Shown here: positions 49,090 to 56,664 of the stretch, piece after piece
Layout of the letters: each line of letters opens with the position of its first letter
Numbering within the stretch: position 1 is the first letter of the stretch
Assembly (NCBI RefSeq): GCF_007827595.1
Contig: NZ_VISR01000038.1
Span: 1 to 64,000, forward strand
DNA from: Streptomyces sp. BK340
GTDB lineage: Bacteria; Actinomycetota; Actinomycetes; Streptomycetales; Streptomycetaceae
DNA length: 64,000 bases
Direction: 5' to 3'
Program-made: the position numbers and the translations under genes
The notes under the pieces: generated by a model
Database searches by the model: none
What the model was told of the DNA's origin: nothing
Seen by the model: the letters and a program-made list of their open reading frames with translations, nothing else

Positions 49090-49102
49090 GTAAGCAATCC
49101 TA

Positions 49103-49126
49103 CGAGATACTGGGTGGAGAATCTCG
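49103..49126. promoter_or_regulatory. LysR-type operator
   Basis: CGAGAT (49103-49108) and ATCTCG (49121-49126) form an inverted repeat 12 bases apart. Outer CAATC and GATTG arms extend it with a gap. It lies between the divergent LysR and EamA genes. Confidence 0.5.
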
Positions 49127-49163
49127 ATTGTGCTACGAGGTTGCCTCCAGCATCGTTGATGCC

Positions 49164-50093
49164 ATGAGCACGGTCACCGCACCCCGAACCCAGTCCCCCG
49201 CCCCTGCCCGCCCCCGCCCCCGCCTCGACTGGCGGCTGCGCTTCGGCGCCCTCTCGCTGATCTGGGGCTTCAGCTTCCTGTTGATCAAGGTGGGCACGGA
49301 GGGCTACGCGCCGTTCCAGGTCACCCTGGGCCGGCTGGTCTTCGGTACGGCGGTACTGGCGGCGACGATGGCCGTGAAGCGGGAGCGGCTGCCGCGGGGG
49401 GCGCGGGTCTGGGGGCACATGGCGGTCGCCGCGTTCTTCCTGAACGCGCTGCCGTTCTCCCTCTTCGCCTACTCGGAGCTGACCATCCCCTCCACCCTGG
49501 CGGGAATCTGCAACGCCACCTCGCCGCTGTGGGGCATGGCGCTGTCCCTCGTCGCGCTGTCGGAGGACCGCCCCACGCGGGTTCGCTTCGCCGGCCTCGG
49601 CCTGGGCTTCCTGGGGGTGCTGACGGTGCTCGGTGCGTGGCAGGGGTTCCACGGGCTCGACGCCACGGGTACCGCCATGGCCCTGTCGGCCTCGCTCAGC
49701 TATCCCATCGGGTGGATCTATGTGCGGCGGACGCTGGCGGGGACGGGGAACTCGCATCTGGCGATGACGGGGGCGCAGCTTCTGCTGGCGACCGTTCAGC
49801 TGGCCGTTGTGACGCCTCTGTTCACCAGCCTTCCGACGCACTTCTCGTTCGTTCCGCTGCTGGCGATCGCCGCGCTGGGGGCCTTGGGCACGGGGCTGGC
49901 GGTTCTCATCCAGTACGGGCTGGTCGCGGAGGTCGGGCCCACCACGGCTCAGATGGTCACGTACTTCATCCCGGTCATCGCCACGGCCGCGGGGGTGGCG
50001 ATCCTCGGGGAGTCGCTCCGCTGGACCACGCCGGTGGGGGCGGTGATCGTGCTTGCGGGGGCCGCGCTCACCCAGGTGAAGCGGAAGGCCTGA
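49164..50093 (+). CDS. EamA/DMT-family transporter
   Basis: A 309-aa ten-span membrane protein with two EamA repeats: FGALSLIWGFSFLLIKVG opens the first, ALSASLSYPIGWIYVRR the second, and VTYFIPVIATAAGVAILGES is the usual ninth-span signature. DMT proteins export amino acids or small metabolites. ATG at 49164 (MSTVTAPR) begins the normal cytoplasmic head; upstream codons are unlike the family. Regulation by the divergent LysR protein is likely. Confidence 0.9.
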   Translation: MSTVTAPRTQSPAPARPRPRLDWRLRFGALSLIWGFSFLLIKVGTEGYAPFQVTLGRLVFGTAVLAATMAVKRERLPRGARVWGHMAVAAFFLNALPFSLFAYSELTIPSTLAGICNATSPLWGMALSLVALSEDRPTRVRFAGLGLGFLGVLTVLGAWQGFHGLDATGTAMALSASLSYPIGWIYVRRTLAGTGNSHLAMTGAQLLLATVQLAVVTPLFTSLPTHFSFVPLLAIAALGALGTGLAVLIQYGLVAEVGPTTAQMVTYFIPVIATAAGVAILGESLRWTTPVGAVIVLAGAALTQVKRKA

Positions 50094-50198
50094 CCGGGCG
50101 AGGTGCTTGCGCGGTGCGGGTGCGCCGCGGCTCGTCGCGCCCACGCCGCGCGGCCGCATACCGGTGCGGCCCCGCGGTCCTGGGGTGTCCGGGCTTCG

Positions 50199-51530
50199 CT
50201 ACACATAGGTCCTGGCCGGTGCCGGGCCCACCGCCGCCGCCACCGCATCCGCCAGGCCACCGGTCTCCTCCGCCGTCAGCGTCGAGACCGTGATACGGAT
50301 CCCCGGCGGCGCGTTCAGGCGGAAGCGCGCGCCCGGGGAGACCGCCCAGCCCGCGTGGAGCAGGCGGGCCACGACGCCCGTCTCGTCGGGGACCGGGACC
50401 CAGACGTTCATGCCGCTGCGGCCGTGCGCCGGCACGCCGCGTTCGGTCAGGGCCTTGACCAGGGCGTCCCGGCGGCCGCCGTACGAGGCCGCCACCTCGC
50501 GCATGTCCACCGCGCCGTCGTTCCACAGCCGCACGACGGCCCGCTGGACGAGCAGGCTCACCCATCCGGCGCCCAGCCGCTGCCGCCCCTGCACCCGGTC
50601 GACGGTGACCGCGTCCCCGGTGAACACGGCCAGGCGCAGATCCGGACCCCAGGCCTTGGCGACGGAGCGGACGAGGACCCAGTGGCGGGTGACCCCGGCG
50701 AGCGGGTACAGGGGCACGTCGACGATGCCGTGGCCGTGGTCGTCCTCGATCAGCAGGGTCTCGGGGTGCTCCCGGAGCACCGAACGAAGCGCACGCGCGC
50801 GCGTGGCGGTCAGGGCGGCGCCGGTCGGGTTCTGCGCCCGGTCCGTGACGATCAGGGCGCGCGCCCCGGACTCCAGCGCCCGTCTGACGTCCTCGGGGCG
50901 CGGCCCCTCGTCGTCGACGCCGACGGACACCGTGCGCAGTCCGAGCGCCGGGACCAGATCCAGCACCCTGCCCCAGCCGGGGTCCTCCACAGCCACCCGG
51001 TCGCCCGGCTTGAGGTGCGCGGCGAGGACCCGCTCGACGGCGTCCAGGGATCCGGAGGCCACACCGACGGGACCGTCGGGCACTCCGTCGGCGTCCAGGG
51101 CGGCACGGGCGAGACGCGCCAGCTCCGGTTCCACCGGATCGTGCCCGTACAGCACGGGTTCCCGGTCGCCCTGCGCTGCGGCCGCCGCGAACGCCCGGGC
51201 GAGGTGGGGCAGCAGCGCGGGATCCGGGTTGCCGTCGGCCACGTCCCGCACGCCCTCGGGTACGGCCACCCGGATCTTCTCGCGGCCCGTCGTCGCCGGC
51301 TTCGGCCGGACCCTGCTGCCCCGGCGGCCCGCGGTCTCGATCACCCCGCGCTCGCGCAGGGTGCGGTAGGCGGCCGCGACCGTGTTCGGGTTCACCCCGA
51401 GCCTGGTCGCCAAGTCCCGCATGGGAGGCAGTGGTTGGCCCGGTTCCAGCTCACCGGTGCCGACCGCGCGCTCGACACTGGCCGCAATCTCTGCTGCGCC
51501 GTGCCCCTGAATCGGATACTCTCCTAGCAC
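50199..51530 (-). CDS. MocR/PdxR-type GntR regulator with aminotransferase domain
   Basis: A 443-aa fusion. An N-terminal GntR winged helix (about 10-75: QPLPPMRDLATRLGVNPNTV, AYRTLRERGVIE) is followed by a fold-type-I aminotransferase domain with QNPTG, EDDHG and SVAKAWGPDLRL, where Lys should hold PLP. MocR proteins sense PLP and aminated ligands. It is divergent from a PPOX-fold gene with a palindrome overlapping both starts. The GTG at 51530 follows CATAAT by seven bases, so the message is probably leaderless. Confidence 0.93.
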   Translation of the reverse strand: MLGEYPIQGHGAAEIAASVERAVGTGELEPGQPLPPMRDLATRLGVNPNTVAAAYRTLRERGVIETAGRRGSRVRPKPATTGREKIRVAVPEGVRDVADGNPDPALLPHLARAFAAAAAQGDREPVLYGHDPVEPELARLARAALDADGVPDGPVGVASGSLDAVERVLAAHLKPGDRVAVEDPGWGRVLDLVPALGLRTVSVGVDDEGPRPEDVRRALESGARALIVTDRAQNPTGAALTATRARALRSVLREHPETLLIEDDHGHGIVDVPLYPLAGVTRHWVLVRSVAKAWGPDLRLAVFTGDAVTVDRVQGRQRLGAGWVSLLVQRAVVRLWNDGAVDMREVAASYGGRRDALVKALTERGVPAHGRSGMNVWVPVPDETGVVARLLHAGWAVSPGARFRLNAPPGIRITVSTLTAEETGGLADAVAAAVGPAPARTYV

Positions 51531-51541
51531 AAAACCAATTA

Positions 51542-51553
51542 TGCACTAGTGCA
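51542..51553. promoter_or_regulatory. MocR operator candidate
   Basis: TGCACTAGTGCA is a perfect 12-base palindrome in the divergent intergenic region, with related half-sites nearby (CTAGCAC at 51524-51530). It overlaps a CATAAT -10 element (read on the minus strand), so binding would block the MocR gene and probably control the PPOX gene. Confidence 0.65.
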
Positions 51554-51565
51554 ATGGAGAACGCC

Positions 51566-52249
51566 ATGCAGGGGACCCAGGAGACTCCGCCGAAGCCCGT
51601 CACGTACACCCCGACCGGCCGCACCGTGCCGACGCGGTCCGCGCAGAAGGCGTCGTACGACAAGGACGTGGTGCACGCGATACTCGACGAGGGCTACGTC
51701 TGCCACCTCGGCTTCGTCCGCGACGGCGCCCCGGTGGTGCTGCCGACGCTGTACGGCCGGGTCGGCGAGCGGCTCTACGTGCACGGGTCCACCGGTTCGC
51801 GCCCGCTGCGGATGACGGGCGAGGCGGACCCGGGTCTCGCGGTGTGTCTGACGGTCACCCATGTCGACGCACTGGTGCTGGCCCGCTCCGCCTTCCACCA
51901 CTCGATCAACTACCGCTCCGTGGTGGTGCACGGCATCGCGCACGAGGTCACCGACCCCGAGGAGCGGCGGCTGGCCCTGGACGCGCTGGTGGACCAGGTC
52001 GTGCCGGGCCGGGCCGCCGACTCCCGGCCCGCGAACAAGAAGGAGCTGGCCGCCACCGCGGTCATCCGCCTCGACCTGGACGAGGTCTCCGCCAAGATCC
52101 GCACCGGCGGCGCGAACGACGAGCCCGAGGACCTGGGCCTGCCGCACTGGGCCGGGGTCGTCCCGCTCCGCAAGGGCTACGGCACGCCCCTCGACAACGC
52201 CGACCTGGCGCCCGGCATCGATGTCCCGGAGTACGTGGCCGGGCTCTGA
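51566..52249 (+). CDS. PPOX-fold flavoprotein (NimA-like)
   Basis: A 227-aa member of the pyridoxamine-phosphate-oxidase-related family close to NimA/FMN-binding proteins. HAILDEGYVCHLGFVRDGAP, RLYVHGSTGSRPLRM and SAFHHSINYRSVVVHG are the FMN-contact strands of this group. A role with vitamin B6 or reduction of nitro/unsaturated compounds is possible; the divergent MocR regulator favours the B6 link. ATG at 51566 is chosen because GGAGA lies six bases upstream; an earlier ATG at 51554 overlaps that site. Confidence 0.85.
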   Translation: MQGTQETPPKPVTYTPTGRTVPTRSAQKASYDKDVVHAILDEGYVCHLGFVRDGAPVVLPTLYGRVGERLYVHGSTGSRPLRMTGEADPGLAVCLTVTHVDALVLARSAFHHSINYRSVVVHGIAHEVTDPEERRLALDALVDQVVPGRAADSRPANKKELAATAVIRLDLDEVSAKIRTGGANDEPEDLGLPHWAGVVPLRKGYGTPLDNADLAPGIDVPEYVAGL

Positions 52250-52384
52250 GCGGGGGTTGCAGGGGACCGGCGCACGGCGGTCGCGCGCCGCGGCGAACAC
52301 CGGGCCGGCGACCGCGCCGGGCACCGGGAGGGTGCAGGTCACCGCGGTGGGGCACGCGGACCTCGGCTCCGTGCAGCGCCGTTC

Positions 52385-52407
52385 CACCCGGCACCCCATG
52401 CCGGGTG
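52385..52407. terminator. Hairpin between convergent PPOX and EamA genes
   Basis: A 9-bp perfect stem (CACCCGGCA with TGCCGGGTG) with a 5-base loop, followed by a pyrimidine-rich stretch on the plus strand. It probably serves both genes. Confidence 0.7.
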
Positions 52408-52474
52408 CCTTCTTCCCGCAGGCCCGCCTCAGGCGGCCGGGGACGGAAAGGCGAGTGCGTTCACGACCGGCACG

Positions 52475-53473
52475 CTAGACAGCCGTACCCGGGGCGGACG
52501 GTTCCCGCTCCACGCCGCCCTGGGCCACCGGCCCGCCGGAGGCCTTGGCCGGCGTGGAGGACTGGGCGATGAACGCACCGAGGAGGACGACGGCACCGCC
52601 GACGATCTGCGGCGCCGACAGGTGCTCGCCGAGCAGCACCCAGGCCAGGACGGTCGCGACGACCGCCTCCAGGCAGGCGACGACACCCGCGACCTGCGGG
52701 GACAGCCTCCGCACTGACAGCACACCGGTGATGTAGGCGACGACCGTGGCGACCAGGACGATCCAGCCGAGCAGGACGAAGGCCGGGACGGCGGTGCCGT
52801 CCATGTCCGCGGAGCCGGCCAGCACCGACCAGTCCATGCCCCAGGGACGGGCCAGGACGGTCAGCACGGCGGCGCCCACGAGCAGGCCGTACGCGATGAC
52901 GCCGAGCGGGTTCGGCGCCTGGTCGCCCGCCTCGGCGCCCTGGTCGGACAGGACGAAGTAGCCGACCTGGCAGCAGGCGGCGCCGAGCGCGAGCAGCAGA
53001 CCGAGCGCGTCGAGGCTCAGCCCCGCCCACACCTCCACCACACAGGCGAGACCGCCCGCCGCGAGGACCACGCCGAGCGCGGCGGCGCGCGACACCGGCC
53101 GCCGCTGCACGAACCGCACCCAGCCGAGCACGAGCGCCGGTGCCAGGTACTCGATGAGCAGGGCCACCCCGACGGGTATGCGGGAGAGCGCGGCGAAGTA
53201 GCAGGCCTGGGCGCCGGCCACGGCGAGCAGGCCGAAACCGGCGAGCAGCGCGGGGCGGTGGCGCACCAGGGCACGGTGCCGCACGGCGAACGGCAGCATC
53301 ACCAGGGCCGCACCCGCGACCCGCAGCCACACCACGTGGAGCGGGTCGAGTCCCGCCTCGATCAGCGGCTTGGCGGCCGGCCCGGCTCCGCCGAAGGTCA
53401 GCGCCGATGCGAGCGCGAGGCCGAGCCCGACGCCCTTGCCGCCGCTGCCCCGGCTGCTCTCAGACGTATGCAC
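52475..53473 (-). CDS. EamA/DMT-family transporter (RhtA-like)
   Basis: About 332 aa with ten membrane spans. VGLGLALASALTFGGAGPAA opens repeat one, and IPVGVALLIEYLAPALVLGW and LSPQVAGVVACLEAVVATVL are the RhtA/EamA signatures; the latter holds the conserved Glu. It probably exports amino acids or metabolites. The start is uncertain: GTG at 53473 or 53479, neither with a good ribosome site. The frame stays open upstream, but that part is antisense to the Clp-N gene. Confidence 0.88.
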   Translation of the reverse strand: MHTSESSRGSGGKGVGLGLALASALTFGGAGPAAKPLIEAGLDPLHVVWLRVAGAALVMLPFAVRHRALVRHRPALLAGFGLLAVAGAQACYFAALSRIPVGVALLIEYLAPALVLGWVRFVQRRPVSRAAALGVVLAAGGLACVVEVWAGLSLDALGLLLALGAACCQVGYFVLSDQGAEAGDQAPNPLGVIAYGLLVGAAVLTVLARPWGMDWSVLAGSADMDGTAVPAFVLLGWIVLVATVVAYITGVLSVRRLSPQVAGVVACLEAVVATVLAWVLLGEHLSAPQIVGGAVVLLGAFIAQSSTPAKASGGPVAQGGVEREPSAPGTAV

Positions 53474-53573
53474 CGGCACATGATGACAGGCGCTGACATG
53501 AGCGTCATCCCCGTTGACACCTGTCTCAGGGGATGGACTTTCCCGGGGGTCGGCCGGGCGCCGGTGCGACGGC

Positions 53574-54155
53574 TCAGCAGGCCGCCTCGCCCTCGCCGGC
53601 GCACTCCCCCGTGCGGGCCTCGATCCGGGCCCGCAGGTCACGTGCGGGGACACCGGCGCGCTCCAGGACCACGACGGCCCGGGACTCCGGGTCCACCACC
53701 AGCGCGGCCAGCAGGTCGGTGCCGCCCGCGCGGGTCTCGCCGCGCTGCCGGGCGCGCCGGCGGGCGTCCACCATGGCGGCGGCCGCGACGGGCGACCAGC
53801 CGCCCGAATCCTTGGCTTCGCCGCCGTACAGGGCGGGGTCCGGTACGACCGCGATCGCGCCGGAGTCCTCCACACCGCTCTGCCAGCGCAGCCCGTAGCC
53901 GATGCTGCGCTGCACGAGGTAACCGAGCAGCCGGGCGAGTTGCGGGGCGTCGCCGACGGCGACGCGGGCCTCGGGGTCGGACTCCAGGAGGGAGTGGAGC
54001 AGATGGGCGGTGTCGATCTGCCGGTCCCCGTCCCGCAGGGCCCTGCGACGGGCGCCGGCGACCACCGCCGCCAGCTCGGCGCTGAGCCCGGCGCCGTCGT
54101 CCACGGGCAGGCCGCCCTGGCCATGGGCGGATTGACGGGCTATACGGTGTTGCAC
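53574..54155 (-). CDS. Clp N-terminal-domain protein
   Basis: A 193-aa protein with two helical Clp-N-type repeats: IDTAHLLHSLLESDPEARVA and TDLLAALVVDPESRAVVVLE match the first and second motifs of the ClpA/ClpC substrate-receptor domain. No AAA+ ATPase part is present, so it may be a free adaptor that brings proteins to a Clp protease, or a decoy. GTG at 54155 follows TAGAGGT closely, so the message may be leaderless. Its 5' end faces a short unexplained plus-strand frame. Confidence 0.82.
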   Translation of the reverse strand: MQHRIARQSAHGQGGLPVDDGAGLSAELAAVVAGARRRALRDGDRQIDTAHLLHSLLESDPEARVAVGDAPQLARLLGYLVQRSIGYGLRWQSGVEDSGAIAVVPDPALYGGEAKDSGGWSPVAAAAMVDARRRARQRGETRAGGTDLLAALVVDPESRAVVVLERAGVPARDLRARIEARTGECAGEGEAAC

Positions 54156-54357
54156 ACCTCTACCCCATCAGCATCAGCGGGCCGGGGCATCCGCGAGGGG
54201 AACCATTTCCGCGTCCCGCAGGGAGTGGACGTCACCGGCCGGAATCTCATCCTTACGGAGGAGATCAGGCCGCTCCTGGCCGACGCGGTGGTGATGCCGC
54301 GCGTGCGGTGCTACAGCGCTACGGTGATGCGCGTCCCCGGGGAACACAATTTCTGAC
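54148..54357 (+). other. Unexplained short plus-strand open frame
   Basis: From GTG at 54148 the plus strand is open for 69 codons (REGNHFRVPQGVDVTG, IRPLLADAVVMPRVRC) and ends just before the SRPBCC gene. TATACG lies directly upstream as a possible -10. Third-position GC is lower than in its neighbours and the family is not recognised. Real small gene or chance frame cannot be decided by eye. Confidence 0.3.
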
Positions 54358-54434
54358 GGTTCATCAGTATTGAATGTTCGAGGGCCTGAGGCTACGTTCC
54401 GCGACACCGAAGCCCGAGACGAAGGGGTGGTCGC

Positions 54435-54863
54435 ATGGCCGAAGTCAGCGCCGAGGCACGCATCCAGGCACCGGCCGAGAAGGTGTGGACCCAGCTCACC
54501 GACTGGCCGGCGTACGGCGAGTGGAACGCGACGCACACCAGCTTCCCCAAGGGCGGGCCCGAGACACTGGCGGTGGGCGGGACGTTCCAGGAGAACATGA
54601 AGCTGATGGGCTTTCCGGCGGAGGTCGACTGGACCATCGAGGAGCTCGAGCCGGCGCGGGTGTTCGCCATCCGCGGCAAGGGCCCGATGGCCGTCACCGT
54701 GGCCACCCGCTACACGCTCACCCCCGACGGCGACGCCACGACGGTCCGCATCGACGGCGAGTTCACCGGCGCCGCGGTGTCGCTGATGGCGGGCAAGCTC
54801 AAGGACTCGGCGACGGCCGCCCTGAACGAGTCGCTGCGCAAGCTCGGCGGACTGGTGACCTGA
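54435..54863 (+). CDS. SRPBCC (START/Bet v1-like) family protein
   Basis: A 142-aa SRPBCC-fold protein with a deep hydrophobic cavity. EARIQAPAEKVWTQLTDWPA is the standard opening, GGTFQENMKLMGFPAEVDW the middle strands, and LKDSATAALNESLRKLGG the long C-terminal helix. Members bind lipids or polyketides; some actinobacterial ones are annotated as toxins of Rv0910 type, but no partner antitoxin is adjacent, so that name is not used. ATG at 54435 with GAAGGGG about nine bases upstream. Confidence 0.87.
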   Translation: MAEVSAEARIQAPAEKVWTQLTDWPAYGEWNATHTSFPKGGPETLAVGGTFQENMKLMGFPAEVDWTIEELEPARVFAIRGKGPMAVTVATRYTLTPDGDATTVRIDGEFTGAAVSLMAGKLKDSATAALNESLRKLGGLVT

Positions 54864-54900
54864 ACCCGGTCCCGGTCCCGGTCCCGGACACGGACACGGG

Positions 54901-54933
54901 ACGGCGCCCCGCGGAGTCTCCACGGGGCGCCGT
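54901..54933. terminator. Hairpin between convergent SRPBCC and PadR genes
   Basis: A perfect 11-bp stem (ACGGCGCCCCG with CGGGGCGCCGT) with an 11-base loop lies midway between the two stops and can serve both. Confidence 0.8.
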
Positions 54934-54953
54934 CCGCCGGCACTCCTCAGTCC

Positions 54954-55580
54954 TCAGTCCTCGTCGGCGAGGATGAGGTACAGCTTCTTGCGGGCGTCGT
55001 TGACGACGGCCAGCGCCTTCTCGCGCTGCTCCTTGGTGCCGGTGTTCCAGACCTGCCCGAAGGCCTGCATCAGACCGATGCCGGCCTGCCGGATCTCGCC
55101 GAGTGCCTCGAAGTCGACCCCGCGCGAGGCCTCCTCCCAGGGAGCCTCCGGACCTTCGTCGGCTGCGGCGCGGCCGCTCTCGGTCAGGGCGAAGAGCTTC
55201 TTGCCGCCCTCGCTCTCGCTGGCGATCAGACCCTCGTCCTCCAGCAGCTGGAGGGTGGGGTAGACCGAGCCGGGGCTGGGCTTCCACGCACCGCCGCTGC
55301 GCTCGGCGATCTCCTGGATCATCTCGTAGCCGTGCATGGGCCGGTCCTTGAGCAGGGCCAGGATCGAGGCGCGCACGTCACCGCGCCGCGCCCTCCCCCT
55401 CGGACCGCCCCGCCCTCGAGGCCCCCAGGGCCCCGGCCCGAAGCCGGGCCCGAACCCGGGACCGCCCGGACCGAAGGGACCGAAGGCACCCCGGCGCCCT
55501 TCGGATCCACCGCGCCCGCCCCAGCCGCGCCGGCCCGGGCCGTCCTGACGATGTCCACGCTCGAATCCGTGGGTACGCAT
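54954..55580 (-). CDS. PadR-family regulator with Gly-rich N-terminus
   Basis: A 208-aa PadR protein. Residues 1-65 are a Gly/Pro/Phe/Arg-rich disordered head. The winged helix follows (DVRASILALLKDRPMHGYEM, SPGSVYPTLQLLEDEGLI) with GKKLFALTESGRA, then a dimerising helical region (about 140-208). PadR proteins repress detoxification and membrane-stress genes and often themselves. A 14-base palindrome lies 71 bases upstream. ATG at 55580 is preferred over a longer frame reaching 55673 that would read through that operator. Confidence 0.9.
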   Translation of the reverse strand: MRTHGFERGHRQDGPGRRGWGGRGGSEGRRGAFGPFGPGGPGFGPGFGPGPWGPRGRGGPRGRARRGDVRASILALLKDRPMHGYEMIQEIAERSGGAWKPSPGSVYPTLQLLEDEGLIASESEGGKKLFALTESGRAAADEGPEAPWEEASRGVDFEALGEIRQAGIGLMQAFGQVWNTGTKEQREKALAVVNDARKKLYLILADED

Positions 55581-55650
55581 CGCGATCACTCCATTCCATC
55601 GTTGATCAGTCACGTATCGATCGCGTTCCTTACGCGATGCCTCAACGATA

Positions 55651-55664
55651 TATCGGTACCGATA
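55651..55664. promoter_or_regulatory. PadR operator candidate
   Basis: TATCGGTACCGATA is a perfect 14-base palindrome next to CGATATA, in the leader of the PadR gene. The AT-rich TATCG...CGATA form is that of known PadR sites, so autoregulation is likely. Confidence 0.6.
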
Positions 55665-55713
55665 GCGTGGCAAGCCCCTTCCCGGGGATGGCTCCCGGAT
55701 CGTCCCGGTGGGC

Positions 55714-56079
55714 TCAGGCGTCGGCGCCGGCCGCCCGCAGGGGGCAGTCCGTGCCGACGCGGGAGGTGAGATCGGCTCGCAGGGCCGCGAGTTCGGACAT
55801 GCGGGTGTCGATGATGCGGATCTTGTCGGCGAGGAGCGCGGACAACGCCTCGGCGCTGTCCGGGGCGTCGCGCAGGTCCGCGCCGTGCCGGGCGATCTCC
55901 GCGAGCGTGAAGCCGAGGGTCTGTGCGGTGCGGACGTAGTGCAGCCAGCTCACCGTCTCGGGCGGGAAGTCGCGGTAGCCGTTGGACAGGCGGCGGCCCT
56001 CGATCAGCCCGATCCGCTCGTAGAACCGAACGGTGTCCTTGGACAGGCCCGCCTGTGCGGCCAGTTCTCCGATGCGCAT
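55714..56079 (-). CDS. MerR-family transcriptional regulator
   Basis: A 121-aa MerR protein. The winged helix RIGELAAQAGLSKDTVRFYE begins at residue 2 and is followed by RRLSNGYRDFPPETVSWLHY, then a coiled-coil (AEALSALLADKIRIIDTRMS) and a short tail with a single Cys (RVGTDCPLRA). One Cys near the end suggests redox or metal sensing, but the usual two- or three-Cys metal site is not present. It is divergent from the membrane protein at 56173, which has a typical MerR-type promoter. Confidence 0.92.
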   Translation of the reverse strand: MRIGELAAQAGLSKDTVRFYERIGLIEGRRLSNGYRDFPPETVSWLHYVRTAQTLGFTLAEIARHGADLRDAPDSAEALSALLADKIRIIDTRMSELAALRADLTSRVGTDCPLRAAGADA

Positions 56080-56102
56080 GGCTCCCCCGCCGCTCCCCGG
56101 AC

Positions 56103-56133
56103 TTGACCTTGGAGCGTACTCCGCTGTTTAGCG
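56103..56133 (+). promoter_or_regulatory. MerR-type promoter with long spacer
   Basis: TTGACC (56103-56108) and TTAGCG (56128-56133) are 19 bases apart, and the spacer contains the dyad GGAGCGTACTCC (56111-56122). An over-long spacer with a central dyad is the hallmark of promoters activated by DNA-distorting MerR proteins. It reads toward the gene at 56173. Confidence 0.7.
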
Positions 56134-56172
56134 TGAGCCGCGGCAGAGACGGACCCGCCCGAGGAGTTCTCC

Positions 56173-56619
56173 GTGATCCCGTTCCCCGTACCCCACCGCC
56201 CCGCCTACCTCCGCCTCGTGCGGGCCAGCGGCTGGTACGACCTGCTCGTCACCGCCGGCTTCGCCACGCCGTGGACGTACGCGCTGGTGCACGACCTGCT
56301 GGCGAAAGCGGGGGACGCCGCCGGACTGGGTGCCTTCCCGGCACTCGACCCGATGCAGATCCTGTACGCCAACCTGATGGGCTCGGTCGTGGTGATCTGG
56401 TCCGTCCTGCGGATCGTACGGCCGCTGCCGCTGCACGGGCTGCTGGACGGTGTCGCGCGCACGCTGTTCGCCCTGTGGCAGGCGTACGCACTGGCGCACG
56501 GCGGTCCGCCGGTGCTGTGGCCGTTCCTGGTCGTGGAGGTGGCGTTCGGCGTCGCCCAGCTCGCCCCGTGGGCCACGGCCGGCCGTGCCACCGGCGCGAA
56601 GTCGGTCCAGGGTTCGTGA
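56173..56619 (+). CDS. Four-span membrane protein of unknown function
   Basis: A 148-aa membrane protein with about four hydrophobic spans (WYDLLVTAGFATPWTYALV, ILYANLMGSVVVIWSVL, LLDGVARTLFALWQAYAL, LWPFLVVEVAFGVAQL). It resembles DoxX-like or conserved hypothetical membrane proteins, without a catalytic motif that I can see. GTG at 56173 is used. The MerR-type promoter just upstream says it is induced by the signal sensed by the divergent regulator. Confidence 0.82.
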   Translation: MIPFPVPHRPAYLRLVRASGWYDLLVTAGFATPWTYALVHDLLAKAGDAAGLGAFPALDPMQILYANLMGSVVVIWSVLRIVRPLPLHGLLDGVARTLFALWQAYALAHGGPPVLWPFLVVEVAFGVAQLAPWATAGRATGAKSVQGS

Positions 56620-56664
56620 ATTGGCCTTGGTCCCGCGGCTTCCCGCGCCCCTAGCGTCGGGGCC

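Noticed and set aside
54435..54863. Toxin of an Rv0910-type toxin-antitoxin pair
   Set aside because: No small antitoxin gene is adjacent and coupled; the SRPBCC fold alone does not support it.
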